Assembly (NCBI RefSeq): GCF_011067745.1
Contig: NZ_JAAMPJ010000003.1
Span: 124,001-188,000, forward strand
From: Lentzea alba
GTDB taxonomy: Bacteria; Actinomycetota; Actinomycetes; Mycobacteriales; Pseudonocardiaceae
Direction: 5' to 3'
DNA: 64,000 bases
The position numbers and the translations under genes were made by a program. Numbering within the stretch: the stretch's first letter is position 1; the number at the start of each line of letters is the position of its first letter. Positions 18,040-27,103 of the stretch are shown piece after piece. The notes below the pieces were generated by a model, which was not told the origin of the DNA, made no database searches, and saw only the letters and a list, made by a program, of their open reading frames with translations.

Positions 18040-19044
18040 ATGACGAGCATCGACGTGGTCGCGCCGCCGCAGGACGTGCTGGAGCGAACTCGTGCCGCGG
18101 TCGAGCCGTTGCTGCGCGCCGCGCTGGCCGATCTCCCGGACGAAACCCGCGAGGTGGTCGAGTACGGGCAGTCCGACTTCACCACGGCCGCGCTGGTGTT
18201 GCTGTCGGCCGAGACGATCGGCGACTCGGCCGCAGCGGTCCGGGTCGCCGTCGCGCTGGAGTTCGCTCACCAGCACGAACAGCTGCACGCGGACCTGATG
18301 GCCCGCGCGGTGAGCCGCGGCCACCAGCCGAGCGCGTGGGTGGAGTTCGGTGACGACCGGGCCGTCTCCGCGGCCGACGCGCTGCTGTCGCTCGCTTTCG
18401 CGCGGCTCACCAAGCCCGAGGTGATGATCCTCAACGTCGCCCTGCTGTCCGTTGTGGACGGTTATGTCCAGGAAATCGAGATGGGCGAACGGGACGACGT
18501 GGACATGGCGGAACATCTCGGCGTGGCGGCGGCGAAGCACTCCGCGCTGACGGCGTGCGCGTGCGAGCTGGGAGCGCTGGCCGCCGGTGCGAGCAGGAGC
18601 CAGGCCGAGCACTTCAGGGAGTTCGGCGACGACGTCGGCCTGGCGCGCAAGCACGTGGACGACGTGGAGGCCATCTGGGGTGGCGCCACTGTCAGCGGCC
18701 GGCCGCTCTACGACGATCTCGCGCACCGCCGCCGCACCCTGCCGGTCTTGGCCGCGATCGACGCCGGCACCGACGTCTACGGCGTGGCGGCCGAACCCCG
18801 CGAGCTGGCCGACCTGGTCGAGCAGGCGGGCGGGCGAAAGTGGTGCGAGCAGCAGGCCGAACTGCTGCTCGCCCGCGCCCTCAACCACCTGCGGCAGGTG
18901 AAACCGAGGGCGCGGGCGGCCGACGAGCTGTTCGGGCTCGCCAGGGAGGTCACGACCGCCAGGTGTGCGCGGGCTCGAACCCCAGCACCCGTCGTGCCTT
19001 CTCAATCGACAGCAGAGTCTCGTGCGGACCAAACTCTCGCTTGA
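18040..19044 (+). CDS. polyprenyl-synthase-like protein lacking the first Asp-rich motif
   Basis: A 334-residue protein with the fold of trans-prenyl diphosphate synthases. The second Asp-rich region remains (KHVDDVEAIWG, followed by SGRPLYDDLAHRRRTLPVL), but the first motif, DDxxD in active enzymes, reads HADLMA at residues 83-88; the intact homologue at 42418-43464 has HDDVMD there. Two of three magnesium-binding aspartates are thus alanine. It may be a regulatory subunit or a dead paralogue. The ATG at 18040 has GAGAGGA 6 bases upstream. The last 30 residues overlap the convergent epimerase gene by 95 bases. Confidence 0.7.
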   Translation: MTSIDVVAPPQDVLERTRAAVEPLLRAALADLPDETREVVEYGQSDFTTAALVLLSAETIGDSAAAVRVAVALEFAHQHEQLHADLMARAVSRGHQPSAWVEFGDDRAVSAADALLSLAFARLTKPEVMILNVALLSVVDGYVQEIEMGERDDVDMAEHLGVAAAKHSALTACACELGALAAGASRSQAEHFREFGDDVGLARKHVDDVEAIWGGATVSGRPLYDDLAHRRRTLPVLAAIDAGTDVYGVAAEPRELADLVEQAGGRKWCEQQAELLLARALNHLRQVKPRARAADELFGLAREVTTARCARARTPAPVVPSQSTAESRADQTLA

Positions 19045-19801
19045 GCGGCACGCCGGGGTAGACCTTCGCGACCAACTCGTCGTTCGGCGTCGTCATGCAG
19101 GTGTCCGCGTTGGCGATGATGAACACGTCGAAGCCCGTCGCGTCGTGCGCCAAAGCCTTTCGCACGGCCTGAGCACCGTCACGCGCGTCGATGTACGACC
19201 AGAGGTTCCACTTGCGCGAGAGAGGGTCGGCGTCGAACGGGAAGCGTTCGTAGTCGTGCGGCTCCATGACGTTCGAGAACCGCAGCCCGATGATCTTCAT
19301 CTCCGGCTCCCACCGGCAGAACTGCTGGGCGAGCGTCTCGTCGACCAGTTTGCCGAGGGAGTACGACGTCTCCGGGCGCCCCGCGTACTCCTCGTCGATG
19401 GGGATGTACGGCGGGGGAGTGTCGAACGGCAGACCGAGCACCGTTTCGCTGGACGCCCACACGACGTTGCGCACGCCTGCCAGCCGTGCCGCGGCAAACA
19501 CGTTGTACGTGCTCGTCACGTTGTTGTGGAACGTGCGCGCGTTCGGTGCCACGCCCGGACCTGGAATCGCCGCCAGGTGCACCACGGCGTCCAGCCCGGC
19601 GTACCTGTCGTCGATACCGCTGATCGCCTCCACGACCTGGCCGTAGTCGGTCAGGTCGACGCGGGTGAAGTCGCCGCCCTGAGCCGCCGGGGGAGCGGCC
19701 TGGTCGAGGGTGTGGACCTCCCAGCCGTGCTCCAGCAGGTCGGCCACGACAGCTCGCCCGAGCTTGCCGCTGCCTCCGGTCACCGCGACGCGTTGAGTCA
19801 T
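18950..19801 (-). CDS. NAD(P)-dependent epimerase/dehydratase (extended SDR)
   Basis: A 283-residue extended short-chain dehydrogenase. The nucleotide-binding motif is VTGGSGKLGRAVV near the N-terminus, and the catalytic Ser/Tyr/Lys are in WASSETVLG and YSLGK. Such proteins act on nucleotide sugars or other hydroxy/keto compounds; no substrate-specific motif was recognised. It overlaps the upstream TetR gene by 4 bases (ATGA), so the two form an operon, and it converges with the prenyl-synthase-like gene with a 95-base overlap. Confidence 0.83.
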   Translation of the reverse strand: MTQRVAVTGGSGKLGRAVVADLLEHGWEVHTLDQAAPPAAQGGDFTRVDLTDYGQVVEAISGIDDRYAGLDAVVHLAAIPGPGVAPNARTFHNNVTSTYNVFAAARLAGVRNVVWASSETVLGLPFDTPPPYIPIDEEYAGRPETSYSLGKLVDETLAQQFCRWEPEMKIIGLRFSNVMEPHDYERFPFDADPLSRKWNLWSYIDARDGAQAVRKALAHDATGFDVFIIANADTCMTTPNDELVAKVYPGVPLKREFGPHETLLSIEKARRVLGFEPAHTWRS

Positions 19802-20409
19802 GAGTCAGATGTTGCCACCTGATGACGTGCGCGGTAGGCGTTGACGAGCACCGCGAGATGCCGGCCGGCGATCTCCAGCGGGGCCGTGCTCTGGGAGACC
19901 TGTGCCGACAGTTCCGCGCCCTCCAGCATGTTGATCACGCTGTGGGCGAGGTCGTGCGCCACGTCCTCGGCGAATCCCGCACGTGCGAGCTTGGCGCGGA
20001 CCAGCGCGCGCCAGTTCTCGTAGGCGCTCTCCGCGGCCTGCTGGATCTCGGGGACCCGGCCCGCGCTCTCCAGTGCCGCGGTGGTGACGGGACAGCCGTC
20101 CAGCCAGTCCGACTCGCGCAGCCCGGTGGCGAGGTCGCGGGCGCAGGCCACCATGGCCGCGGCCGGATCGTCCTCCCGGTCGAACGCGGCCTGCAGGAAC
20201 TCGGTGAACTCCCGCTCCCCGTGGCCGATCGCCTCGACCGCGAGCTCCCGCTTGCCGCCGGGGAAGAAGTGGTACACCGAGCCCAGCGTGGCCTCGGCCT
20301 CCTGAGAGATCTGCTTGAGGCCCGTTGCCTCGTACCCCTGCCGCTGGATCAGGCGTGAGGTCGTCCGGACGATCCGCTCCCTCGTGCCGAACTCGTGCTG
20401 GCTGCGCAT
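19798..20409 (-). CDS. TetR-family repressor
   Basis: A 203-residue TetR protein. Residues 8-55 form the DNA-binding domain (TRERIVRTTSRLIQRQGYEA, then LKQISQEAEATLGSVYHFF), and the rest is a helical ligand domain of the YxaF/LmrA-like subgroup. ATG at 20409 lies 7 bases after TAGGCT on the minus strand, so the mRNA is probably leaderless. It is coupled to the epimerase gene. A 17-base site repeated twice in the divergent promoter region is its probable operator. Confidence 0.88.
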   Translation of the reverse strand: MRSQHEFGTRERIVRTTSRLIQRQGYEATGLKQISQEAEATLGSVYHFFPGGKRELAVEAIGHGEREFTEFLQAAFDREDDPAAAMVACARDLATGLRESDWLDGCPVTTAALESAGRVPEIQQAAESAYENWRALVRAKLARAGFAEDVAHDLAHSVINMLEGAELSAQVSQSTAPLEIAGRHLAVLVNAYRARHQVATSDS

Positions 20410-20427
20410 GACGATCAGCCTACTGGG

Positions 20428-20483
20428 TAGAGCGTTCGTTCTAGAACTGCTAGCGTCTCGACTAAATAGAGCGTTCGTTCTAG
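20428..20483. promoter_or_regulatory. twin TetR operators in the TetR/imine-reductase intergenic region
   Basis: The 17-base sequence TAGAGCGTTCGTTCTAG occurs identically at 20428-20444 and 20467-20483. Each copy is an imperfect palindrome of the TAGA-N8-TCTA kind bound by TetR repressors. One copy lies upstream of the TetR -10 (20417-20422, minus strand). The other sits immediately before the Shine-Dalgarno site of the imine-reductase-like gene. This suggests joint repression of both directions. Confidence 0.75.
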
Positions 20484-20492
20484 GGGGTTGTG

Positions 20493-21353
20493 ATGAAGTC
20501 GGTGACCGTGATCGGGCTCGGACCGATGGGGCAGGCCATGGCCGGTGCCTATCTCGCGGCGGGCTACGAGGTGACCGTGTGGAACCGCACGGCGGCCAGG
20601 GCGGACGACCTGGTGGCGCGGGGCGCGAGGAGGGCGGCATCGGTCGAGGCGGCGCTCTCAGCCGCCGAGCTGGTGGTGCTCAGCTTGATCGACTACGACG
20701 CGGTGGACGCCGTCCTGGCCCAGGTACCGGAGGCCGTGCTGGCCGGACGTGTGCTGGTCAACCTCACCTCCGACACGCCGGACCGAGCCCGCCGGCAGGC
20801 GGAGTGGCTGGCTGAGCGCGGGGCCGTCCAGATCGCCGGTGGCGTCCAGGTGCCGCCTCCCGGCATCGGCACGCCGGAGGCGGTGACGTACTACAGCGGT
20901 CCCGAGCACGTGATCGAGACGCACCGGTCCGCTCTCGAGGTGTTGACCGGGATCGACTACCTCGGTGCGGACCAGGGGCTGGCGCCGCTGTACTACCAGA
21001 TCGGGATCGACATGTTCTGGACGGCGCTGGCCGGTTATCTGCACGGCCAGGCGGTCGCGGAGGCCAACGGGATCTCCGCCGAGGACTTCCTGCCGCGCGC
21101 GGTGCGGTCCATGGACCTGCGCTACTTCCTGGAGTTCTACGCGCCGCGCATCGCCGCGGGAAACCACGAGGGCGACGTCGATCGGATCTCCATGGGTGTG
21201 GCGAGCGTCGAGCACGTGCTGCGCACCACCGAAGCGGCCGGGGTGGACGGCACGCTGCCCGCGGCCGTTCTGGAGGTTTTTCGCCGGGGTGAGGCGGCCG
21301 GTCACGGCCAGAACAGCCTCACGAGCCTGATCGGCGTGCTCAAGGGGCGTTGA
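20493..21353 (+). CDS. imine-reductase-like NADPH-dependent dehydrogenase
   Basis: A 286-residue protein of the beta-hydroxyacid dehydrogenase superfamily. The Rossmann motif IGLGPMGQAMAGAYLAAGY with WNRT favours NADPH. GGVQVPPPGIGTPEA and the later YSGP, plus the long helix with DMFWTALAGYLHGQA, are typical of imine reductases, as opposed to 3-hydroxyisobutyrate dehydrogenases. ATG at 20493 has AGGGGG 5 bases upstream. It is divergent from, and probably repressed by, the TetR protein. The physiological imine or ketone is unknown. Confidence 0.78.
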   Translation: MKSVTVIGLGPMGQAMAGAYLAAGYEVTVWNRTAARADDLVARGARRAASVEAALSAAELVVLSLIDYDAVDAVLAQVPEAVLAGRVLVNLTSDTPDRARRQAEWLAERGAVQIAGGVQVPPPGIGTPEAVTYYSGPEHVIETHRSALEVLTGIDYLGADQGLAPLYYQIGIDMFWTALAGYLHGQAVAEANGISAEDFLPRAVRSMDLRYFLEFYAPRIAAGNHEGDVDRISMGVASVEHVLRTTEAAGVDGTLPAAVLEVFRRGEAAGHGQNSLTSLIGVLKGR

Positions 21354-21494
21354 CGGGTGTGAGCCGGGGTTGGGGTCGCGGTCGACCGCGGCTCCACCCC
21401 GGTGGCCGAATCTCGGCAGGCGCGTTCCTGCTCGATACAGAGACCTGGGCCACCCTCAGTTGCACGTCCAATAGTAGGAAGTCAAACTATTCTC

Positions 21495-24400
21495 ATGGCG
21501 ATCTCACTGCACAAGCCGGCGAACCCGGTGCGCTTTGTGACCGCGTCCAGCCTGTTCGACGGCCACGACGCGGCGATCAACATCATGCGCCGGATCCTGC
21601 AGTCGCAGGGTGCCGAGGTCATCCACCTCGGTCACAACCGGTCGGTGGCGGAGGTCGTCAACGCCGCGATCCAGGAGGACGCGCAGGGCATCGCCATCAG
21701 CGCGTACCAGGGCGGGCACGTCGAGTACTTCTCCTACCTGGTCGAACTGCTGGGCGAGCGCGGTGCCGGGCACATCCGCGTCTACGGCGGCGGTGGCGGC
21801 GTCATCGTCCCCGAGGAGATCGAGCTGCTGCACTCGCGCGGCGTCGCGCGGATCTTCTCGCCGCAGGACGGGCAGACGCTCGGCCTGGCTCGCATGATCA
21901 ACCTGATGATCGAGGAGTGCGACCACGCGCTCACCGAGCCGTTCAGCCACGACGCGTTGCTGACGGGCGCGGACGAGGCGCTCGCGCGCGCGATCACGCA
22001 CATCGAGGCCGGGACCGCGCAGACCCTGGAGACCACCCGCAAGGTGCCGGTCCTCGGCATCACCGGCACCGGTGGTTCGGGCAAGTCGTCGCTCACCGAC
22101 GAACTGGTCCGCCGTTTCCGGCTCGACCAGCAGGACAAGCTGCGCATCGCCGTGCTCGCCGTCGACCCGACGCGTCGCCGTGGTGGTGGCGCGCTGCTCG
22201 GCGACCGGATCCGGATGAACTGCCTCGACGGCGACCGCGTGTTCTTCCGTTCGCTGGCCACGCGCCGTGCGGGCAGTGAGATCCCTGACGGCCTGGAGCA
22301 GGCCATCGTGGCGTGCAAGGCGTCCGGTGCGGATCTCGTCATCGTCGAGACGCCCGGTATCGGTCAGGGCGACGCGGCCATCGTGCCGTTCGTCGACTTC
22401 TCGCTGTACGTGATGACGCCGGAGTTCGGCGCCGCGTCGCAGCTGGAGAAGATCGACATGCTCGACTACGCCGACGCGGTGGCCATCAACAAGTTCGAGC
22501 GTCGCGGTGCCGAGGACGCACGGCGCGACGTGGCGCGTCAGATGGTGCGCAACCGCGAGGCGTTCGGCGTGAAGTGGGAGGACATGCCGGTCTACGGCAC
22601 GTCCGCCGCGACGTTCAACGACGACGGCGTCACCGCGCTCTACCAGTTCCTCCGTGACGGCCTCGTCGAGCACGGTCTGGCCGTGCAGGAAGGCTCTCTC
22701 GCGACGGTCAACGGCAAGACGTCGACTTCGGCTTCAACGGTCGTGCCCGCTTCTCGCGCGCGCTACCTGTCTGACATCGCCGACACCGTGCGCGGTTACC
22801 ACAGCAAGACCGACGAGCAGGTCGAAGCCGTCCGCGCGCACACGCAGCTCACCGGTGCGCAGAAGGCGTTGGAAGCAGCCGGAAAGGCCGTCTCGGACAT
22901 CGCCGAGCTGGTGGACGAGGCCGGGCGCAAGGTCGACCGCGAGACCGCGGACCTGCTCAGGACGTGGCCGGAGGTCCGCGAGCAGTACTCCGGCGACGAG
23001 CTCGTGTTCAAGGTGCGGGACAAGGAGATCCACACCAAGCTGACGCGGGAGACGTTGTCCGGCAACCAGGTCCGCCGGGTCAGCCTGCCCCGCTACGACG
23101 ACGAGGGCTCGCTGCTGCGGTTCCTGCGCAAGGAGAACCTGCCGGGCTTCTTCCCGTACACGGCCGGGGTCTTCCCGTTCAAGCGCGAGGGCGAGGACCC
23201 GGCGCGCATGTTCGCCGGCGAGGGTGACGCGTTCCGCACCAACCGCCGCTTCAAGTACCTGTCCCAGGGCAACCCGGCCACCCGCCTGTCGACCGCGTTC
23301 GACTCGGTGACGCTCTACGGCCGCGACCCCGACACCCCGCCGGACGTCTACGGCAAGATCGGCACCTCCGGCGTCTCGATCGCGTCGCTCGACGACATGA
23401 AGGCGCTGTACGACGGCTTCGACCTGGTCGCGCCGACCACGTCCGTGTCGATGACGATCAACGGTCCCGCGCCGACGATCCTCGCCTACTTCCTGAACAC
23501 CGTGATCGACCAGCAGGTCGCCGTGTTCACGGAGAAGGAGGGCCGCGAGCCCACTGCCGAGGAGCACGCCCGGATCAAGGCCTTCGCACTGGCCAACGTC
23601 CGCGGCACCGTGCAGGCGGACATCCTCAAGGAGGACCAGGGCCAGAACACCTGCATCTTCTCCACGGAGTTCTCGTTGCGCATGATGGCGGACATCCAGG
23701 AGTGGTTCATCCAGCAGCAGGTGCGCAACTTCTACTCGGTGTCGATCTCCGGCTACCACATCGCCGAGGCCGGCGCGAACCCCATCAGCCAGCTCGCCTT
23801 CACGCTCGCCAACGGCTTCACCTACGTCGAGTCGTACCTGGCGCGCGGCATGAACATCGACGACTTCGCGCCGAACCTGAGCTTCTTCTTCTCCAACGGC
23901 ATGGACGCCGAGTACAGCGTCATCGGCCGGGTGGCGCGGCGGATCTGGGCCGTGGCCATGCGCGACCGCTACGGCGCTGCGGAACGCTCGCAGAAGTTCA
24001 AGTACCACGTGCAGACGTCCGGCCGTTCGCTGCACGCGCAGGAGATGGACTTCAACGACATCCGCACCACGCTCCAGGCGTTGTGTGCGCTGTACGACAA
24101 CTGCAACTCCTTGCACACCAACGCCTATGACGAGGCGATCACCACTCCCACCGAGTCGTCCGTCCGCCGTGCGATGGCCATCCAGATGATCATCAACAAG
24201 GAGTGGGGCCTGTCCGCGAACGAGAACCCGCTGCAGGGCTCGTTCGTCATCGACGAGCTGACCGACCTCGTCGAAGAGGCCGTGCTGATGGAGTTCGACC
24301 GAATCTCCGAACGCGGCGGCGTGCTCGGCGCGATGGAGACCGGCTACCAGCGCGGCCGCATCCAGGACGAGTCGATGCTCTACGAACAGCGCAAGCACGA

Positions 24401-24701
24401 CGGCTCGCTGCCGTTGATCGGCGTCAACACCTTCCTGCCCGAGGGCGGTGAGCGCGAGGTCGTGAAGATCGAGCTCGCGCGCGCCACCGAGGAGGAGAAG
24501 CAGTCGCAGGTCGACCGCACGCGGGCGTACCAGGCGGCGCACCGCGACGAGGCCCAGAAGGCGCTCGCCCGGCTGCGTGAGGTCGCGCAGACGAACGAGA
24601 ACGTCTTCGCCGTGCTGATGGACGCCGCGCGCGTGTGCACGCTGGGCCAGATCACCGAGGCGTTCTTCGAGGTGGGCGGCCAGTACCGCAGGAACATCTA
24701 G
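21495..24701 (+). CDS. icmF: fused isobutyryl-CoA mutase IcmF
   Basis: A 1068-residue fusion of the three parts of isobutyryl-CoA mutase. Residues about 10-145 form the B12-binding domain (SLFDGHDAAINIM, with the cobalt-ligand His24). About 160-420 is the MeaB-like GTPase chaperone (GITGTGGSGKSSL, VDPTRRRGGGALLGDR, VETPGIGQGD), and the rest is the substrate-binding TIM barrel. It interconverts isobutyryl-CoA and n-butyryl-CoA and feeds polyketide precursors or valine catabolism. The GTPase repairs and loads adenosylcobalamin. No clear Shine-Dalgarno site precedes the ATG. It stands as a single gene. Confidence 0.95.
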   Translation: MAISLHKPANPVRFVTASSLFDGHDAAINIMRRILQSQGAEVIHLGHNRSVAEVVNAAIQEDAQGIAISAYQGGHVEYFSYLVELLGERGAGHIRVYGGGGGVIVPEEIELLHSRGVARIFSPQDGQTLGLARMINLMIEECDHALTEPFSHDALLTGADEALARAITHIEAGTAQTLETTRKVPVLGITGTGGSGKSSLTDELVRRFRLDQQDKLRIAVLAVDPTRRRGGGALLGDRIRMNCLDGDRVFFRSLATRRAGSEIPDGLEQAIVACKASGADLVIVETPGIGQGDAAIVPFVDFSLYVMTPEFGAASQLEKIDMLDYADAVAINKFERRGAEDARRDVARQMVRNREAFGVKWEDMPVYGTSAATFNDDGVTALYQFLRDGLVEHGLAVQEGSLATVNGKTSTSASTVVPASRARYLSDIADTVRGYHSKTDEQVEAVRAHTQLTGAQKALEAAGKAVSDIAELVDEAGRKVDRETADLLRTWPEVREQYSGDELVFKVRDKEIHTKLTRETLSGNQVRRVSLPRYDDEGSLLRFLRKENLPGFFPYTAGVFPFKREGEDPARMFAGEGDAFRTNRRFKYLSQGNPATRLSTAFDSVTLYGRDPDTPPDVYGKIGTSGVSIASLDDMKALYDGFDLVAPTTSVSMTINGPAPTILAYFLNTVIDQQVAVFTEKEGREPTAEEHARIKAFALANVRGTVQADILKEDQGQNTCIFSTEFSLRMMADIQEWFIQQQVRNFYSVSISGYHIAEAGANPISQLAFTLANGFTYVESYLARGMNIDDFAPNLSFFFSNGMDAEYSVIGRVARRIWAVAMRDRYGAAERSQKFKYHVQTSGRSLHAQEMDFNDIRTTLQALCALYDNCNSLHTNAYDEAITTPTESSVRRAMAIQMIINKEWGLSANENPLQGSFVIDELTDLVEEAVLMEFDRISERGGVLGAMETGYQRGRIQDESMLYEQRKHDGSLPLIGVNTFLPEGGEREVVKIELARATEEEKQSQVDRTRAYQAAHRDEAQKALARLREVAQTNENVFAVLMDAARVCTLGQITEAFFEVGGQYRRNI

Positions 24702-24859
24702 CGGTAAGCGCAGTCGAATGGGGCCATACGGTCGTTTTCGGCCGCCGGTTTTGAGCGATATTCTTACCGTGCTGCCGGCGCGGGAGGTATACCGGTGAAC
24801 TGAGCGCGCCCGCGACCGGAAATGTGCATCCCTGTCCATTTCCTGTGGAAAAGGCGCAA

Positions 24860-25891
24860 ATGACTGCGAAGAACAGGCTGAGACAAACAGGTCGTATTCC
24901 GGTTCGTCTTCTTGTGGCGTTGTTGCTCCTATCTGGTGTCCTGGTCGCCCAACCGGCCTCGGCGGCAGAAGGGCAACGAAGCGGGCAGTTGCTGTCGAAC
25001 GCCCCGCTGGCCGGGGTCACGGCGCCGTCGGCGTCGTGGACCAGCAACGGCGGGCGCATCGACGTTTTCGAGGTCGGTTCCGATGGCTGGCTCTACCAGC
25101 GGTACTGGACGAGCGGGTCCGGTTGGCAGGGCCGGTTCGCCTTCGCCCCGCCCGCCGCGGGGATCGGTAGCGCCCCCAGTGCCACCTGGACCAGCGGTGG
25201 CGGGCGCATCGACGTCTTCGTGACCGGGTCGAGCGATGGTCACCTGTACCAGAAGTACTGGACCGCCGGGTCCGGGTGGAGCGGCTGGGTGGACCTCGGC
25301 GGCACCCTCATCTCGGCGCCGTCGGCGTCGTGGACCAGCAACGGTGGACGTATCGATGTGTTCGGCATCGGTACTGACGGTCGGCTTTATCAGAAGTACT
25401 GGACGAGTGGTTCTGGTTGGCAGGGCTGGTTCGGGTTTGCCGCACCTCCCGCGGGTATCGGTAGTGCGCCGAGCATCACCTGGACGACTGGCGGCGGGCG
25501 GATCGACGTTTTCGTGCGCGGGTCGAGCGACGGTCATCTGTACCAGAAATATTGGACCGCCAGTGCTGGCTGGAGTGGCTGGGTGGACCTCGGTGGGGTC
25601 CTGATTTCCGCGCCGTCGGCGTCGTGGACGAACAATGGCGGGCGTATCGATGTGTTCGGCATCGGTACTGATGGCCGGCTTTATCAGAAGTACTGGACGA
25701 GTGGTTCCGGTTGGCAGGGCTGGTTCGGCTTTGCCGCACCCGCCGCGGGTATCGGTAGTGCGCCCAGCATCACCTGGACGACCGGTGGCGGGCGGATCGA
25801 CGTTTTCGTGACCGGGGCGAACGACGGACGCCTCTACCAGAAGTACTGGACGTCCGGAGGCGGCTGGAGCGGCTGGGTGGACCTCGGCTGA
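24860..25891 (+). CDS. secreted PLL-like beta-propeller lectin
   Basis: A 343-residue exported protein. Residues 1-35 form a signal peptide ending ASAAEG. The remainder consists of six near-identical repeats of about 46-48 residues, each with APS-x-(S/T)W, GGRIDVF, DG-x-LYQKYW and GW-x-GW. Odd and even repeats alternate between two versions (GIGTDGRLYQ and SSDGHLYQ). The repeat pattern resembles PLL/tachylectin-like propellers that bind sugars between blades. It is probably a cell-surface or environmental carbohydrate-binding protein; the ligand is unknown. The repetition extends to the DNA level. Confidence 0.78.
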   Translation: MTAKNRLRQTGRIPVRLLVALLLLSGVLVAQPASAAEGQRSGQLLSNAPLAGVTAPSASWTSNGGRIDVFEVGSDGWLYQRYWTSGSGWQGRFAFAPPAAGIGSAPSATWTSGGGRIDVFVTGSSDGHLYQKYWTAGSGWSGWVDLGGTLISAPSASWTSNGGRIDVFGIGTDGRLYQKYWTSGSGWQGWFGFAAPPAGIGSAPSITWTTGGGRIDVFVRGSSDGHLYQKYWTASAGWSGWVDLGGVLISAPSASWTNNGGRIDVFGIGTDGRLYQKYWTSGSGWQGWFGFAAPAAGIGSAPSITWTTGGGRIDVFVTGANDGRLYQKYWTSGGGWSGWVDLG

Positions 25892-25899
25892 TCCGAGCC

Positions 25900-26589
25900 T
25901 CAGACGGCGTAGGGCCGGCCGACGATCCACCCGCCGATGTGGTGGGGGAGCTCGTCGGTCGGCACCACCTCGACCGCGTCACCGATGCGCACCACGCCCG
26001 GCTGGATCACCCAGCTGTCCAGGCACAGCACGCCGCCGAACTCGTGCCGGATCCGCCGGTGCACGTCCAGGTCCTGCGCCCCGGTGTCGGGATCGATCGT
26101 CGTGACCACGCACCGGCCCCGCTGCTGGAACATCCCGATCACCACGTCGCCGACCACGAGCGCGTGTCCTGGCCAGCCCTCCTCCTCGCCGGGTTCGACG
26201 CCGCCGATGAGGATGTTGGGCCGCAACCGCCGCACGTCCACGCCGGCCGCCTCGACCTGACCGTCCGTGGCCACGAGGACGTTGAGCACGTCGAACCGCT
26301 CCGGGCCGGTGTACCGGGTCAGCCGGCCGCCGTGCGGGAGCACCAGTGCGTGGGCTTCCCAGCTGTCCCACGGATGTCCGTCCACGAGGGGTCCGTCGGG
26401 ACCTGTGGACGCGGGGATGGTGAGCAGGCCGTACCGGGTGCGCCCGGTGAGCACGCCGCGCGGGCCCTGGACGTGCACGAGCCGGTCGCCCGCCACACCG
26501 TCGGAGGTGAACTCCGCTTCCCGCAACGGTTCGCCGCCCAGCGACTTCACCGGGTAGCGCCACAACGCCTCGACGTGCATCGCGGTCAC
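25900..26589 (-). CDS. MOSC domain protein (mARC/YcbX-like)
   Basis: A 229-residue protein with an N-terminal beta-barrel ([19 protein letters not shown]) and a MOSC domain. The family signature RLRPNILI and Cys160 in [13 protein letters not shown], the likely molybdenum ligand, are present. Relatives reduce N-hydroxylated compounds using molybdenum cofactor. The molybdate importer 10 kb away could serve it. The GTG start overlaps the stop of the SnoaL-like gene (GTGA), so the pair is co-translated. Confidence 0.85.
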   Translation of the reverse strand: MTAMHVEALWRYPVKSLGGEPLREAEFTSDGVAGDRLVHVQGPRGVLTGRTRYGLLTIPASTGPDGPLVDGHPWDSWEAHALVLPHGGRLTRYTGPERFDVLNVLVATDGQVEAAGVDVRRLRPNILIGGVEPGEEEGWPGHALVVGDVVIGMFQQRGRCVVTTIDPDTGAQDLDVHRRIRHEFGGVLCLDSWVIQPGVVRIGDAVEVVPTDELPHHIGGWIVGRPYAV

Positions 26590-27020
26590 TCCGTCGGGAT
26601 CTCGTAGGTCGACGAGGGGTCGATGCGGCGCTCGGACTCCAGGATCCGCACGTCGTTGATGCTCGCCTCACGCCGCGACATCAGGCCGGACTCGGCGAAC
26701 TCCCAGTTCTCGTTGCCGTAGCTGCGCCACCACTGGCCCTCGTCGTCGTGCCACTCGTACTGGAAGCGCACGGCGATGCGGCTGTCGCCGAACGCCCAGA
26801 GCGACTTGCGGAGCACGTACTCGTGCTCGCGCTCCCACTTCTTCGTCAGGAACGCGACGATCTCGTCGGTGCCGCGGACAAACTCGGACCTGTTGCGCCA
26901 GACCGAGTCCGGCGTGTAGGCGCCCGCCACGCGCTGCGGGTCGCGGGTGTTCCAGGCGTCCTGGGCAGCCTGCACCTTGAGCCGGGCGGTCTCGGCGTCG
27001 AACGGGGGGACGAGTTTCAC
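26586..27020 (-). CDS. SnoaL/NTF2-like protein (DUF1348 type)
   Basis: A 144-residue single-domain protein of the nuclear-transport-factor-2-like superfamily, DUF1348 subgroup. The pattern [33 protein letters not shown] and [20 protein letters not shown] is characteristic. The function of the subgroup is unknown; the cone-shaped fold usually binds a small hydrophobic molecule. GTG at 27020 has AAGGA about 9 bases upstream. It is the first gene of a two-gene operon with the MOSC protein and is divergent from the CGNR regulator. Confidence 0.85.
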   Translation of the reverse strand: MKLVPPFDAETARLKVQAAQDAWNTRDPQRVAGAYTPDSVWRNRSEFVRGTDEIVAFLTKKWEREHEYVLRKSLWAFGDSRIAVRFQYEWHDDEGQWWRSYGNENWEFAESGLMSRREASINDVRILESERRIDPSSTYEIPTE

Positions 27021-27056
27021 AGCAGGGTCCTTCCAACGGTTGGGCGACGATGTAAA

Positions 27057-27101
27057 CGTTAGAACGAGTGCCTAACGGATGCAAGCCCGTGTTACCGTTA
27101 G
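27057..27101. promoter_or_regulatory. CGTTAG repeats in the divergent SnoaL/CGNR promoter region
   Basis: The hexamer CGTTAG occurs at 27057-27062 and 27096-27101 and in inverse (CTAACG) at 27072-27077, giving two overlapping inverted pairs in the 83-base divergent gap. The last copy overlaps the TACCGT -10-like element of the CGNR gene. This is a plausible binding site of the CGNR regulator. Confidence 0.45.
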
Positions 27102-27103
27102 TC

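Noticed and set aside
21354-21494. A cobalamin riboswitch upstream of the B12-dependent icmF
   Set aside because: The gap is only 141 bases and shows no B12-box-like sequence.
22734-24839. A 701-codon open frame on the - strand inside icmF
   Set aside because: IcmF is unmistakable on the + strand across this whole span; the opposite frame is a codon-bias shadow.
24702-24859. A possible riboswitch or terminator between icmF and the lectin gene
   Set aside because: Some GC-rich pairing is visible, but no known riboswitch core and no clear stem with terminator geometry could be defined.
24990-25891. Regular DNA repeats that might suggest a CRISPR-like or minisatellite array
   Set aside because: The repeats are in frame, encode propeller blades and have no unique spacers.
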